64,000 nucleotides of DNA, from assembly GCF_020400825.1 (NCBI RefSeq), contig NZ_JAINVH010000010.1:1-64000 (forward strand), given 5' to 3'. Within the stretch, counting starts at the first letter, position 1, and every line of letters starts with the position of its first letter. The stretch comes from Streptomyces sp. HPF1205 (GTDB lineage Bacteria; Actinomycetota; Actinomycetes; Streptomycetales; Streptomycetaceae). Shown piece by piece: positions 43,504 to 51,360 of this stretch. Position numbers and translations under genes: made by a program. The notes beneath the pieces were generated by a model. The model saw nothing but the letters and a program-made list of their open reading frames with translations, was not told the origin of the DNA and did not search any database.

Positions 43504-44550
43504 ATGAGCAGTGTCAGCGTCGTGATCCCCTGCTACAAGTACGGCCGCTTCCTGGCCGACTGCGTGGGCAGTGTGCTGGACGGAGCGGAGGACCTCGACG
43601 TCCGGGTGCTGATCATCGACGACGCCTCGCCGGACGACTCGGCGCGGGCCGCCCGCGAGCTCGCGGCCCGCGATCCGCGGATCGAGGTGCGGGTGCACGA
43701 GCGGAACATGGGGCACATCGCCACGTACAACGAGGGCCTGCTGGAGTGGGCTGACGGCACTTACGTGGCGCTGCTGTCCGCGGACGACCGGCTGGTGCCC
43801 GGGGCGCTGGCCCGCGCGGCGGCCCTGCTGGACGCCCACCCCGAGGCGGGTTTCTGCTACGGCAGGCCGCTGCGGTTCCGGCACGGCGACCCGCTGCCCG
43901 GAGCACGTACCCGCGCCACCGGTTCGGTCGTCTACCCCGGGCTGTGGTGGCTGGAGCGCCGCTTCCGCGAGGGCACCGGCTGCATCACCTCCCCGGAGGT
44001 GGTGGTGCGCACCGAGCTCCAGCGCAAGGTCGGCGGCTACGACCCGAAGCTGCCGCACGCGGGCGACATCGAGATGTGGATGCGGCTGGCCGCGCACGCG
44101 GACGTGGGGTACGTGCGGGGCGCTGACCAGGCGTACTACCGGGTGCACGGCGCCAACATGTCCACCGTGGACTTCGGCGGGCAGTTGGACGACCTGCGGC
44201 AGCGGCGGGCGGCGTTCGAGGCGGTGCTCGACAAGTGCGGGGACCGGCTGCCGGACGCCGCGGGGCTGTCGCGGACGGTGCACACCCGGCTGGCGAGGTT
44301 CGCGCTGCGCCGCGCGTACCGGGCGTACGACCGGGGGCGCACCGATGTCGTGCCGGTCGAGGAGCTGGTGGAGTTCGCGGCGGACTGCCTGCCGTCCTAC
44401 GAGGCGCTGCCCGAGTACCGGGCGCTGCGGTTGCGCCGCCGGGTGGGCGCGCGGGCCATGCCGTACCTCCAGCCGCTGGTGCTGTCCGCGGTGGCCGAGC
44501 GCGGCCGGGAGTGGCTGTGGTGGCGGTCCTGGAACCGGCGGGGGATCTGA
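43504..44550 (+). CDS. Family 2 glycosyltransferase
   Basis: The 348-residue protein has the GT-A start SVSVVIPCYKYGRFLADCVGSVL, the nucleotide-binding IIDDASPDDS and ALLSADDRL segments (the metal-binding acidic pair) and the GGYDPKLPHAGDIEMWMRLA acceptor motif. Family 2 enzymes add one sugar from a nucleotide donor; donor and linkage are unknown. The C-terminal 100 residues are basic and may bind the membrane surface. ATG at 43504 follows the stop of the DUF4082 gene by 32 bases. It closes the rightward operon, facing a convergent Wzz-like gene. Confidence 0.93.
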   Translation: MSSVSVVIPCYKYGRFLADCVGSVLDGAEDLDVRVLIIDDASPDDSARAARELAARDPRIEVRVHERNMGHIATYNEGLLEWADGTYVALLSADDRLVPGALARAAALLDAHPEAGFCYGRPLRFRHGDPLPGARTRATGSVVYPGLWWLERRFREGTGCITSPEVVVRTELQRKVGGYDPKLPHAGDIEMWMRLAAHADVGYVRGADQAYYRVHGANMSTVDFGGQLDDLRQRRAAFEAVLDKCGDRLPDAAGLSRTVHTRLARFALRRAYRAYDRGRTDVVPVEELVEFAADCLPSYEALPEYRALRLRRRVGARAMPYLQPLVLSAVAERGREWLWWRSWNRRGI

Positions 44551-44615
44551 TGCGGCCGATCCCGGGGACCGTACGGCGGGTTCGGCGCGGGCCGGCGCCG
44601 CGCGGGAGCGGGCCG

Positions 44616-45299
44616 TCAGCGCGGGGCCGCAGCCGGGCGGGCGCGGCCGGCCGGACGCCGCCACGGCCCGGCGCCACGGGGCCGTCCGGCCCGGCGGCGG
44701 GTGAGCAGGCGGTCGGTCCACAAGGCGGCGAGCAGGCCGCCGGTGACGCCCGCGACGGCCACGCCGGCCAGGGCCCGGCTCCTGCTGCCCACCACGCGCG
44801 CGGCGTTGGGCGGCACGAGCAGGTCCACGCTCATCCGCGCCGCCGGCGGGACGTCCTGCGCGCTCTGCAGGCTGTCCACGTGCCGGGTGTAGACGTCGAT
44901 GATCTCCCGCACCACCCGGTCGGCTCCCGCGGGGTCCGCGAGGCGTGCCTGCACCTGCAGGGAGGGGATCAGGTAGGCCGGGGTGACGCTGGTGCCGCTG
45001 TTGCGGGGCGCCAGCCGGTAGGTGCCGTGGACGCCGGCCGCGCGCAACTCGGCTTCGCCCGCGGGCGACCGGAGCTGCTGGACGACGGCGTAGGAGACGG
45101 CGGCCAGCGGCGGCTGGAGGTTGGCGAGCTGGTTGGGCTGGTTGCCGGTCACCGGGGGTTTGAGGACGACCACCGCGGAACTGAGGAACCGGGGGGCCGG
45201 GCGCAGCACATGGTGGGCACCGACCGCGGTCAGCGCCGCCGCGAGCAGCAGCACGTACCAGCGGCGCAGCAGGGCGAGGAGCACCTCACCAGGGGACAC
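44616..45299 (-). CDS. Wzz-type chain-length determinant-like protein
   Basis: The 227-residue protein has an N-terminal membrane helix (LLRRWYVLLLAAALTAVGAHHVL), a periplasm-facing domain with a proline-rich loop, and a second helix (about 173-195), then a basic tail. LLRRWYVLL at the start is the shared N-terminus of the three Wzz-like proteins in this locus. Such proteins regulate polymer length or assembly in Wzy-dependent synthesis. No Walker kinase domain is fused, unlike full Wzc. GTG at 45299 follows GAGGAGG. It is divergent from the Wzz-polymerase fusion. Confidence 0.8.
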   Translation of the reverse strand: MSPGEVLLALLRRWYVLLLAAALTAVGAHHVLRPAPRFLSSAVVVLKPPVTGNQPNQLANLQPPLAAVSYAVVQQLRSPAGEAELRAAGVHGTYRLAPRNSGTSVTPAYLIPSLQVQARLADPAGADRVVREIIDVYTRHVDSLQSAQDVPPAARMSVDLLVPPNAARVVGSRSRALAGVAVAGVTGGLLAALWTDRLLTRRRAGRPRGAGPWRRPAGRARPAAAPR

Positions 45300-45409
45300 G
45301 GGGCCTCCTCGGGTCGGCTCCGATACTGGCAGGACACAGCGGGCGTCGCCACCGAAACGGCCGCTCCGGCGCGATACCGCCGCGAATCCGGCCGACGGGG
45401 GGATGCCGG

Positions 45410-47446
45410 GTGAACCTGGGCGAGATCCTGGCGGTGCTGCGCCGCCGCTGGTACGTGGTGGTGCCGCTGGCCCTCGTGAGCCTGCTGGCCGGCGGCTACC
45501 TGTACAGCTCCGTGCCGGTGTCGTACGAGTCGCAGAGTTCGGTGTCGCTGCTGGACTCCACGGCCGTGGCCAAGCTGGCCCCGGCGTTCGGCAACCCCAT
45601 CGCCGACGCGGGCGGTTCGCTGGTGGTGACCGCCGACGTCCTGATCAGGACGCTGCAGTCCAACGACGCCGCGCACGGCCTGCTGGGCCTCGGGGTCACC
45701 GACCGGTACGCGGTGGGCTTCGCCGCGAACACCTCGGGGCCGCTGGTGTCGCTGTCCGTCACCGGCACCGACCGGGCGAAGGTGCTCCGGGAGACGGCGA
45801 CGCTGACCCAGTTCGCCGCCGACCAGTTGCGGGCGCTGCAGGCAGCGGCGAAGGTCCCGCCGCAGTACTACGTGAAGGCCGCGCCGATCGTGCTGCCGCA
45901 GACACCGGTCTCCAGACTCAAGAGCCGCTACCAGTACGTGGCCGCTGTCGTCATCGCCGGCCTGGTGGCCGCGTTCTTCCTGGCCTTCGCGGCGGAGAGC
46001 GCGGCCCTGGCCCGGCGGGCGCGCAGGGGCGCGGCGGCGCGCCGGCCGCGCCTTCGCCGCGCGGGACGCGGGGGCGGGCCGCGCCGGGGCCCGCTGCGCC
46101 GGCCGCTGGACGCCACCACGATCCTCACCGGCTACATGGCGCTGGCGTTCTTCATCCCGTCCAACCTGGACCTGCCGGCGCTCGGCGGGGTCGGTACCCC
46201 CGCGAACGTGTTCGCGCTCCTGGGGCTGCTGTGGTACCTGGCGTCGTGGCTGACCGGCCGGGTGGTCCCGGCGCCGGGCACCAGGGGCCCGCGAGTGGTC
46301 ATGTGCGTGCTGGCCGCCGCGGTGCTGATGGCGTACGTCGCCGACGCCACGCGGGGCAGTTCGCACGAGGAGGTGCTGGCCGCCGACCGCGGGCTGATCG
46401 GGCTGCTGGTGTGGGTGTCGCTGGTGGTGCTGACCTCGGCGGGGGTGCACGAGCGGGAGCGGCTGGACACCCTGCTGCGCCGGATGGTGGTGATGGGCAC
46501 GGTGGTCGCCGCGATCGGCTACTGGGACTTCTTCACCGCGACGAACATCGCGGACTCGATCCGCGTCCCGGGCCTGCACTCGTCGGTGGCCTCGGTGCGC
46601 ACCCTGGACCGTGGGTCGTTCGTGCGACCGCGCTCGACGACCGCGCAGGCGCTGGAGTTCGGCGGGATGCTGGCGATCCTGGTGCCCTTCGCCGTGCAGC
46701 AGGCGCTCGACCCGGTGCGCCGACACGCCTCGGCGTGGCGGCGCTGGGGCCCGGTGGTGGTCATGGGCGGCGCGCTGCCGCTGACGGTGTCGCGCACCTC
46801 GATCATCGGCGCGCTGATCGTGGTGCTGGTGCTGGTGCCCAGGTGGGGGCCGCGGCGCCGCTGGTCGGCGATCGGGCTGCTGGTGGCGTCGGTGGGTGTG
46901 TTCAAGGTGCTGGTGCCGGGCCTGATCGGCACGATCACCACGCTGTTCTCGACGTTCCTGACCAACTCCGACAGCAGCACCCAGGCGCGGACCGTCAAGT
47001 ACTCGGCGATCATGCCGTACCTGCGCGAGCGCCCGTGGTTCGGGCGGGGGTTCGGCACCTTCACCCCGGACCTGTACTTCTTCACCGACAACCAGTACAT
47101 GCTCACCCTGGCCGAGATGGGCCTGCTGGGGCTGGTGGCGCTGTTCACCCTGTTCCTGACCGGGATCCACCACGGCGGCGCCATCCGCCGCTTGGCCGCG
47201 ACCGAGTCCGACCGGGAGCTGGGCCAGGCGTTCTTCGCCTCGGCGGCGGTGGCACTCGTGATCAGCGCGACCTTCGACGCCCTGATGTTCCCGATGTTCG
47301 CCGGGATGTTCTTCGTGACGCTCGGCGCCGGGGGCGCCGCCCTCGGCTTCGTACGACGTGAGGCGGCCGCGGCCGGCGGCCGGGAGACCTCCGGCGGGCC
47401 GGCGGCCGTGCCCGAGCCCGAACCCCAACTCGTGGAGTCCCGATGA
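45410..47446 (+). CDS. Wzz-domain fused to O-antigen ligase/polymerase-like protein
   Basis: The 678-residue protein combines two modules. Residues 1-200 are Wzz-like, with helices at about 15-33 and 172-195 and a start GEILAVLRRRWYVVVPL shared with other Wzz-like proteins here. Residues 235-650 are a polytopic O-antigen ligase/polymerase (WaaL/Wzy-type) with ten or so helices. GRGFGTFTPDLYFFTDNQYMLTLAEMGLLGL near residues 545-575 is the conserved family motif before the last helices, and LPLTVSRTSIIGA precedes it. A fusion would place chain-length control and polymerisation in one chain. GTG at 45410; ends in ATGA overlap with a GT2. Confidence 0.9.
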   Translation: MNLGEILAVLRRRWYVVVPLALVSLLAGGYLYSSVPVSYESQSSVSLLDSTAVAKLAPAFGNPIADAGGSLVVTADVLIRTLQSNDAAHGLLGLGVTDRYAVGFAANTSGPLVSLSVTGTDRAKVLRETATLTQFAADQLRALQAAAKVPPQYYVKAAPIVLPQTPVSRLKSRYQYVAAVVIAGLVAAFFLAFAAESAALARRARRGAAARRPRLRRAGRGGGPRRGPLRRPLDATTILTGYMALAFFIPSNLDLPALGGVGTPANVFALLGLLWYLASWLTGRVVPAPGTRGPRVVMCVLAAAVLMAYVADATRGSSHEEVLAADRGLIGLLVWVSLVVLTSAGVHERERLDTLLRRMVVMGTVVAAIGYWDFFTATNIADSIRVPGLHSSVASVRTLDRGSFVRPRSTTAQALEFGGMLAILVPFAVQQALDPVRRHASAWRRWGPVVVMGGALPLTVSRTSIIGALIVVLVLVPRWGPRRRWSAIGLLVASVGVFKVLVPGLIGTITTLFSTFLTNSDSSTQARTVKYSAIMPYLRERPWFGRGFGTFTPDLYFFTDNQYMLTLAEMGLLGLVALFTLFLTGIHHGGAIRRLAATESDRELGQAFFASAAVALVISATFDALMFPMFAGMFFVTLGAGGAALGFVRREAAAAGGRETSGGPAAVPEPEPQLVESR

Positions 47447-48438
47447 CCTTTGCGCACACCCCCGCCGAGTCCGACGCACGGCCGGGACCGGTCGCCGTTC
47501 TCGTCGTCACCTGGAACAGCGCGAGGGTGCTGCCGGACTTCGTGGCGTCGCTGCCTTCGGGCATGGCCGGTCTGGACTGGCAGCTGGTGGTGGCGGACAA
47601 CGATTCCGCCGACGACACCGTGGAGGTGGTGCGGCGCCTCGCGCCGGACGCCGTGATCGTGCAGACCGGGCGCAACGCGGGTTACGCGGCGGGCGTCAAC
47701 GCGGCGCTGGCCGCGGCGGCGGGCCGGCCGGGCGGGATCCGGGCCGCGCTGGTGTGCAACCCGGACATCCGGATGCGGGAGGGCTGCGCCGCGTCGCTGG
47801 TGGCCGCGCTCGGCCGCCCGCTGCCCGACGGCTCGCGGGTGGGCATCAGTGTGCCGCTGCTGTACGAGCAGGACGGCACGGTGGTGCGCTCGCTGCGCCG
47901 GGAGCCCAGCGTGAGCCGGGCCTTCGGGGAGGCGGTGCTCGGCAACCGCAGGGCGGGCCGCTTCCGGCACCTGGGCGAACTCGTCACCGACCCGGCCGCG
48001 TACACCTCGGCCACGCGCGCCGACTGGGCGACCGGCGCCCTGATGGCCCTGTCCCGCGAGTGCCTGGACACGTGCGGCCCGTGGGACGAGTCGTTCTTCC
48101 TCTACTCGGAGGAGACCGAGTACTGCCTGCGGGCCCGGGACGCCGGCTTCGCCACCTTGCTGCGGCCCGACGCCTCGGCGGTGCACCTGGGCGGCGACTC
48201 GCGGGTGTCGCCGTTCCTGTGGACGCTGCTGGTGCTCAACCGGGTGCGGCTGCACCGCCGCAGGCACGGCCCGATCGGCGCGGCGGCGTTCTGGGCGGCG
48301 GTGCTGCTGCGGGAGATCTCGCGGGCCGCACTGGGCCGGGCGCCGAGCCGGGCAGCGGTGGCGGCGCTGCTCAGCCCCGCGACGCTTCGCCGGGCCCCGG
48401 GTCCCGCTCCGCGCGCACCGATATCAGCGACTTCGTGA
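47443..48438 (+). CDS. Family 2 glycosyltransferase (rhamnosyltransferase-like)
   Basis: The 331-residue protein has the GT-A start AVLVVTWNSARVLPDFV, then VVADNDSADDTVE and ALVCNPDIRM, with the acidic nucleotide-binding pattern, and the C-terminal SFFLYSEETEYCLRARDAGF motif typical of rhamnosyltransferase-like GT2 enzymes. Rhamnose use is inferred from the pattern and from the rml genes in the same locus. ATG at 47443 overlaps the stop of the Wzz-polymerase fusion (ATGA). Its 3' end overlaps the convergent methyltransferase gene by 68 bases. Confidence 0.92.
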   Translation: MTFAHTPAESDARPGPVAVLVVTWNSARVLPDFVASLPSGMAGLDWQLVVADNDSADDTVEVVRRLAPDAVIVQTGRNAGYAAGVNAALAAAAGRPGGIRAALVCNPDIRMREGCAASLVAALGRPLPDGSRVGISVPLLYEQDGTVVRSLRREPSVSRAFGEAVLGNRRAGRFRHLGELVTDPAAYTSATRADWATGALMALSRECLDTCGPWDESFFLYSEETEYCLRARDAGFATLLRPDASAVHLGGDSRVSPFLWTLLVLNRVRLHRRRHGPIGAAAFWAAVLLREISRAALGRAPSRAAVAALLSPATLRRAPGPAPRAPISATS

Positions 48439-49063
48439 GGCCGAGGACCCGCTCGCCGAGCAGCAGGTCGCCGGGGAAGAGGTAGCGCATCTCGGCGCGG
48501 CCGAGCAGCTCGATGCCGATGACCGCGTCCATGGCTTCCTGCCGGTCGGCCGGGCGCGAGTGGGTCAGCGGCCAGCGGCGCACCAGCCGGGCGCGGGCGG
48601 ACAGCGGCAGGAACTGGAATCCGGGCGCCACGAAGTGCGGCTCGACCGGGAAGTACCGGTACGGGGTCTGCACCCAGTGCAGCGGCGCCAGCTTCAGTAC
48701 CGCGTCCGCGAAGCGGCGGCGCTGGCTGTGGCCGCCGACGTGCTCGATGGTGGAGTTGGAGAACACCAGGTCGAACCCGCCCAGTGCGGCGGCCACCGCC
48801 GGGTCCGTGACGTCCGCGTTCTGCGCGGTGATCCAGTCGGGCAGGTCCGCGGGGTGCGGTTCGAGGTTGACCACGTGGACGTGGGCGGGCCGCAGCGGTG
48901 CCCGCAGCCACATGTCGGCGGTGCCGCCGAGGTCCACGACACGCATGCGGGCCGCGCCGGGGAACAGTCGCCGGAAGCGCTCCCAGCGGGCGGCGCGCAG
49001 GCGTTCGCCGAGCGAGTCGGGGGCGTCCACGAGTCGGTTGCGCAGGGTGCGGGCAGCGGGCAT
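48371..49063 (-). CDS. SAM-dependent methyltransferase
   Basis: The 230-residue protein shows a class I methyltransferase core: MRVVDLGGTADMW (SAM-binding motif I with GG in place of GxGxG), VNLEPHPADL, and FDLVFSNSTIEHVGGHSQRRRFADAVL. It probably methylates a sugar or glycolipid made by the locus. ATG at 49063 follows AGGTGG by six bases. It is the last gene of the leftward operon, 137 bases after the GT2. Its 3' end overlaps the convergent GT2 by 68 bases, an unusually long coding overlap. Confidence 0.88.
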   Translation of the reverse strand: MPAARTLRNRLVDAPDSLGERLRAARWERFRRLFPGAARMRVVDLGGTADMWLRAPLRPAHVHVVNLEPHPADLPDWITAQNADVTDPAVAAALGGFDLVFSNSTIEHVGGHSQRRRFADAVLKLAPLHWVQTPYRYFPVEPHFVAPGFQFLPLSARARLVRRWPLTHSRPADRQEAMDAVIGIELLGRAEMRYLFPGDLLLGERVLGLTKSLISVRAERDPGPGEASRG

Positions 49064-49200
49064 GGTCAACCACCTGACGGTCGAAGCGCCCGGGACGTCC
49101 GGGCGCGGGCGATTGGGGCAACGATACGGTCGATCGGGGCAATTGCGGGGGCGAACCGGGGCGTTCGCGCGGACCGCGGGACCGGCGGCCGCGCGCGGTC

Positions 49201-50013
49201 CTACCAGCGGGTGTAGAAGCTGCCGGGGTTCACCAGGTAGCGGACGGTCGGATGCGGCAGGTGGCGTATCCGGTGGGTTCGGGCGTAGCGGTGGATCAGC
49301 TCCCAGTCCTCGCGCGGCAGCACCTCGGGGGTGCGGCGCAGCCGGCTGAAGCGCAGGGCGCGGTTGCGGCGTGCGACGAAGGCGTTGGTGTCCAGGAAGG
49401 ACTCGCGCGCGGAGCGGCGCCGGTCCCAGGGCACCGACAGGATGTCGTGCTCGGTGCCGTCGGGCAGTACGCGGCGCAGCGCGGTGTACACGCCGTCCGG
49501 CCCGCCGGGTGCCTCCAGCGCCTCCAGGGCGCGGGCCAGGTGTTCGGGTTCCCAGAGGTTGTCGTCGTCCAGGAACGCCACGTACCGGGAGCGGCTCAGG
49601 CGGATGCCGACGTTGCGCACCACCCCCGCGGTCTTGGTGTTGACCGACAGCGACACCGCGAACAGCCGTGGATCGTCCGGCAGTTCGGGCAGCCCGGCGC
49701 CGTCGTCCACCACCACGACGACCTGGTCGCGGACGGTCTGGGCCAGCGCGGACCCGACGGCCGCGCGCAGGGCCTCGGGCCGTTCGTGGGTGGCGATCAC
49801 GGTGGCCACCAAGGCGGTGGGGCGCACCGGCAGGGCGGCCGCCAGGCGGCGGGTCTCGGCGTTCTCGATCCGCCGAAGGCGCAGTGCGGAGCCGGCCAGC
49901 AGCACTTTGTTGCGCAGCTCGAACAGCACGAGCCAGCCGAACGCCCCCTTCAGCAGCGTCCAGGGCAGGCGGGCGGCCGCACGCAGCGGGCCCGCGGCCC
50001 CGCCGGGCGTCAC
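49201..50013 (-). CDS. Family 2 glycosyltransferase
   Basis: The 270-residue protein starts with a hydrophobic segment (LPWTLLKGAFGWLVLFELRNKVLLAG) before the GT-A fold, which begins TALVATVIATHERPEALRAAVGSAL and contains VVVVDDGAGLPEL and YVAFLDDDNLWEPEHL (the D-D-D metal-binding motif). The terminal part, DRRRSARESFLDTNAFVARRNRAL, is typical of GT2. GTG at 50013 overlaps the stop of the beta-helix gene (GTGA). The sugar donor is unknown. Confidence 0.9.
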   Translation of the reverse strand: MTPGGAAGPLRAAARLPWTLLKGAFGWLVLFELRNKVLLAGSALRLRRIENAETRRLAAALPVRPTALVATVIATHERPEALRAAVGSALAQTVRDQVVVVVDDGAGLPELPDDPRLFAVSLSVNTKTAGVVRNVGIRLSRSRYVAFLDDDNLWEPEHLARALEALEAPGGPDGVYTALRRVLPDGTEHDILSVPWDRRRSARESFLDTNAFVARRNRALRFSRLRRTPEVLPREDWELIHRYARTHRIRHLPHPTVRYLVNPGSFYTRW

Positions 50014-51353
50014 GAGGTCGTCCCCGGCACGACGGCCCGGCCGTCGGACATGCGGTTGTCGCGCCAGACGTTGCCCGCGCCGCCCTCGTTCCACGCGGTC
50101 ACCGCGCCGTATCCGCCGGCGGCCGGGTGGTATTCGGTGGAGAAGACGTTCCCGGTGACCTTGATGCCGGTCGCGCCGCTGCCTCCGGCGTAGAGCGTGT
50201 ACGCGCCGCCGGCCAGCCAGTTGTCCTCGACGGTGACGTTCTTGACGGTGCCGGTGTCGGCGAACAGCCCCACGCTGCCGGAGGCGCCCCGGTCGACGGG
50301 GGTCGGGTTGAGCAGTGTGTTGTGCCGGACGGTCAGCCCGCCCGCGCCGCCGCCGTCGCTGATCACGGCGTTGGTGTGCTGCCATTCGCCGCCCTGGTTC
50401 CTGAACGGCGTGATGTCGTGCACGTAGTTGTCGTGCAGGTAGCCCTGGCCCATGGACAGGGCGTCGCCGAAGACCGACACGTCGCACCAGCCGACCTCGA
50501 CCGCGCTCGCCCCCATGTTCGACACCGCGTAGTCCACTCCTCCGTTGTCGGGGCCCTTGCCGGGCACGGCGGTGATGGTGGTGTGCAGGATCCGCAGGCC
50601 GCTGTAGCCGGCCCGCAGGTTGATGCCCCACCAGTTGTCGGAGGTGATCCTGCTGTCGATGACGGTGACGTTGTTGGCGTACACGTCCAGCGAGCCGGTG
50701 ATGTCCCAGCGGCGGATGACGGTGCCGTCGGTCCTGATGCTCATGGCGCCGACCCGGTGCGGGGTGAGCGCCAGGCGCGGGCCGGTGGTGCGTGCGTCGG
50801 GGAAGCCGCACGCCGCCGCTGTGCGGCAGGTCCCGGGTGCGGTGGGCGCTTTGGCGTCGCCGCGGTCCGTCGCCGCCGGGTCGGCCGTCGCCGTGGGGGA
50901 CGTACGTCCCATGCCGGGGGCGCGGGCGCCGCTGCCACCGTCCGGCGTCGGCCCGCGCGTGGCCGCGGGCGCCGAGTCGGCCGGGTCGGACTGGCCGGGC
51001 GCGCAGGTGAGGGCTTCGACGGGGCAGCGCCCGCCGGTCGTGTCGCTCCGTCCCGAGCGGGTGGCGAGCACCACCGACAAGGCGACCGCCGTCACCACGG
51101 CGCAAGCGATCAATAACGCGGCTCTGCCGGACCACCACCGCCGGCGGCCCCCGGCCGCCCGGTCTTCACGGCCCTTCCCCCCGCCCCCGCCCGGCTCTCC
51201 TCGCGTGCGGCGGGTCCGCGCGGGGCCGTCGCCCGTACGGCCGCCCGGGCCGGCCGGCGGGCCCGCGGCGTCCACCCGCGGGTCCGGATCCCGGCCGCCG
51301 TCCCCCGCGGGTCTTCCTCCCGGTCCGGGCGGCGTGTCGGGGCTGTCGGTCAT
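50010..51353 (-). CDS. Membrane-anchored right-handed beta-helix protein
   Basis: The 447-residue protein has a disordered Pro/Gly/Arg-rich N-terminus, one membrane helix (AALLIACAVVTAVALSVVLA, about 76-95), a Ser/Thr/Ala linker and an extracellular parallel beta-helix from about 200. Repeats such as NNVTVIDSRITSDNWWGINLRAGYSGLRI, GYLHDNYVHDI and KNVTVEDNWLAGGAYTLYAGG fit the pectate-lyase-like beta-helix superfamily. A polysaccharide lyase or epimerase role is possible, but catalytic residues cannot be assigned. It lies inside the glycan operon, coupled to a GT2 and seven bases after the flippase stop. Confidence 0.87.
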   Translation of the reverse strand: MTDSPDTPPGPGGRPAGDGGRDPDPRVDAAGPPAGPGGRTGDGPARTRRTRGEPGGGGGKGREDRAAGGRRRWWSGRAALLIACAVVTAVALSVVLATRSGRSDTTGGRCPVEALTCAPGQSDPADSAPAATRGPTPDGGSGARAPGMGRTSPTATADPAATDRGDAKAPTAPGTCRTAAACGFPDARTTGPRLALTPHRVGAMSIRTDGTVIRRWDITGSLDVYANNVTVIDSRITSDNWWGINLRAGYSGLRILHTTITAVPGKGPDNGGVDYAVSNMGASAVEVGWCDVSVFGDALSMGQGYLHDNYVHDITPFRNQGGEWQHTNAVISDGGGAGGLTVRHNTLLNPTPVDRGASGSVGLFADTGTVKNVTVEDNWLAGGAYTLYAGGSGATGIKVTGNVFSTEYHPAAGGYGAVTAWNEGGAGNVWRDNRMSDGRAVVPGTTS

Positions 51354-51360
51354 GGTGGTC

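Noticed and set aside
49201-51138. Extended version of the GT2 starting inside the beta-helix gene
   Set aside because: The extension is out-of-frame translation of the beta-helix gene; GTG at 50013 with GTGA overlap is the sensible start.
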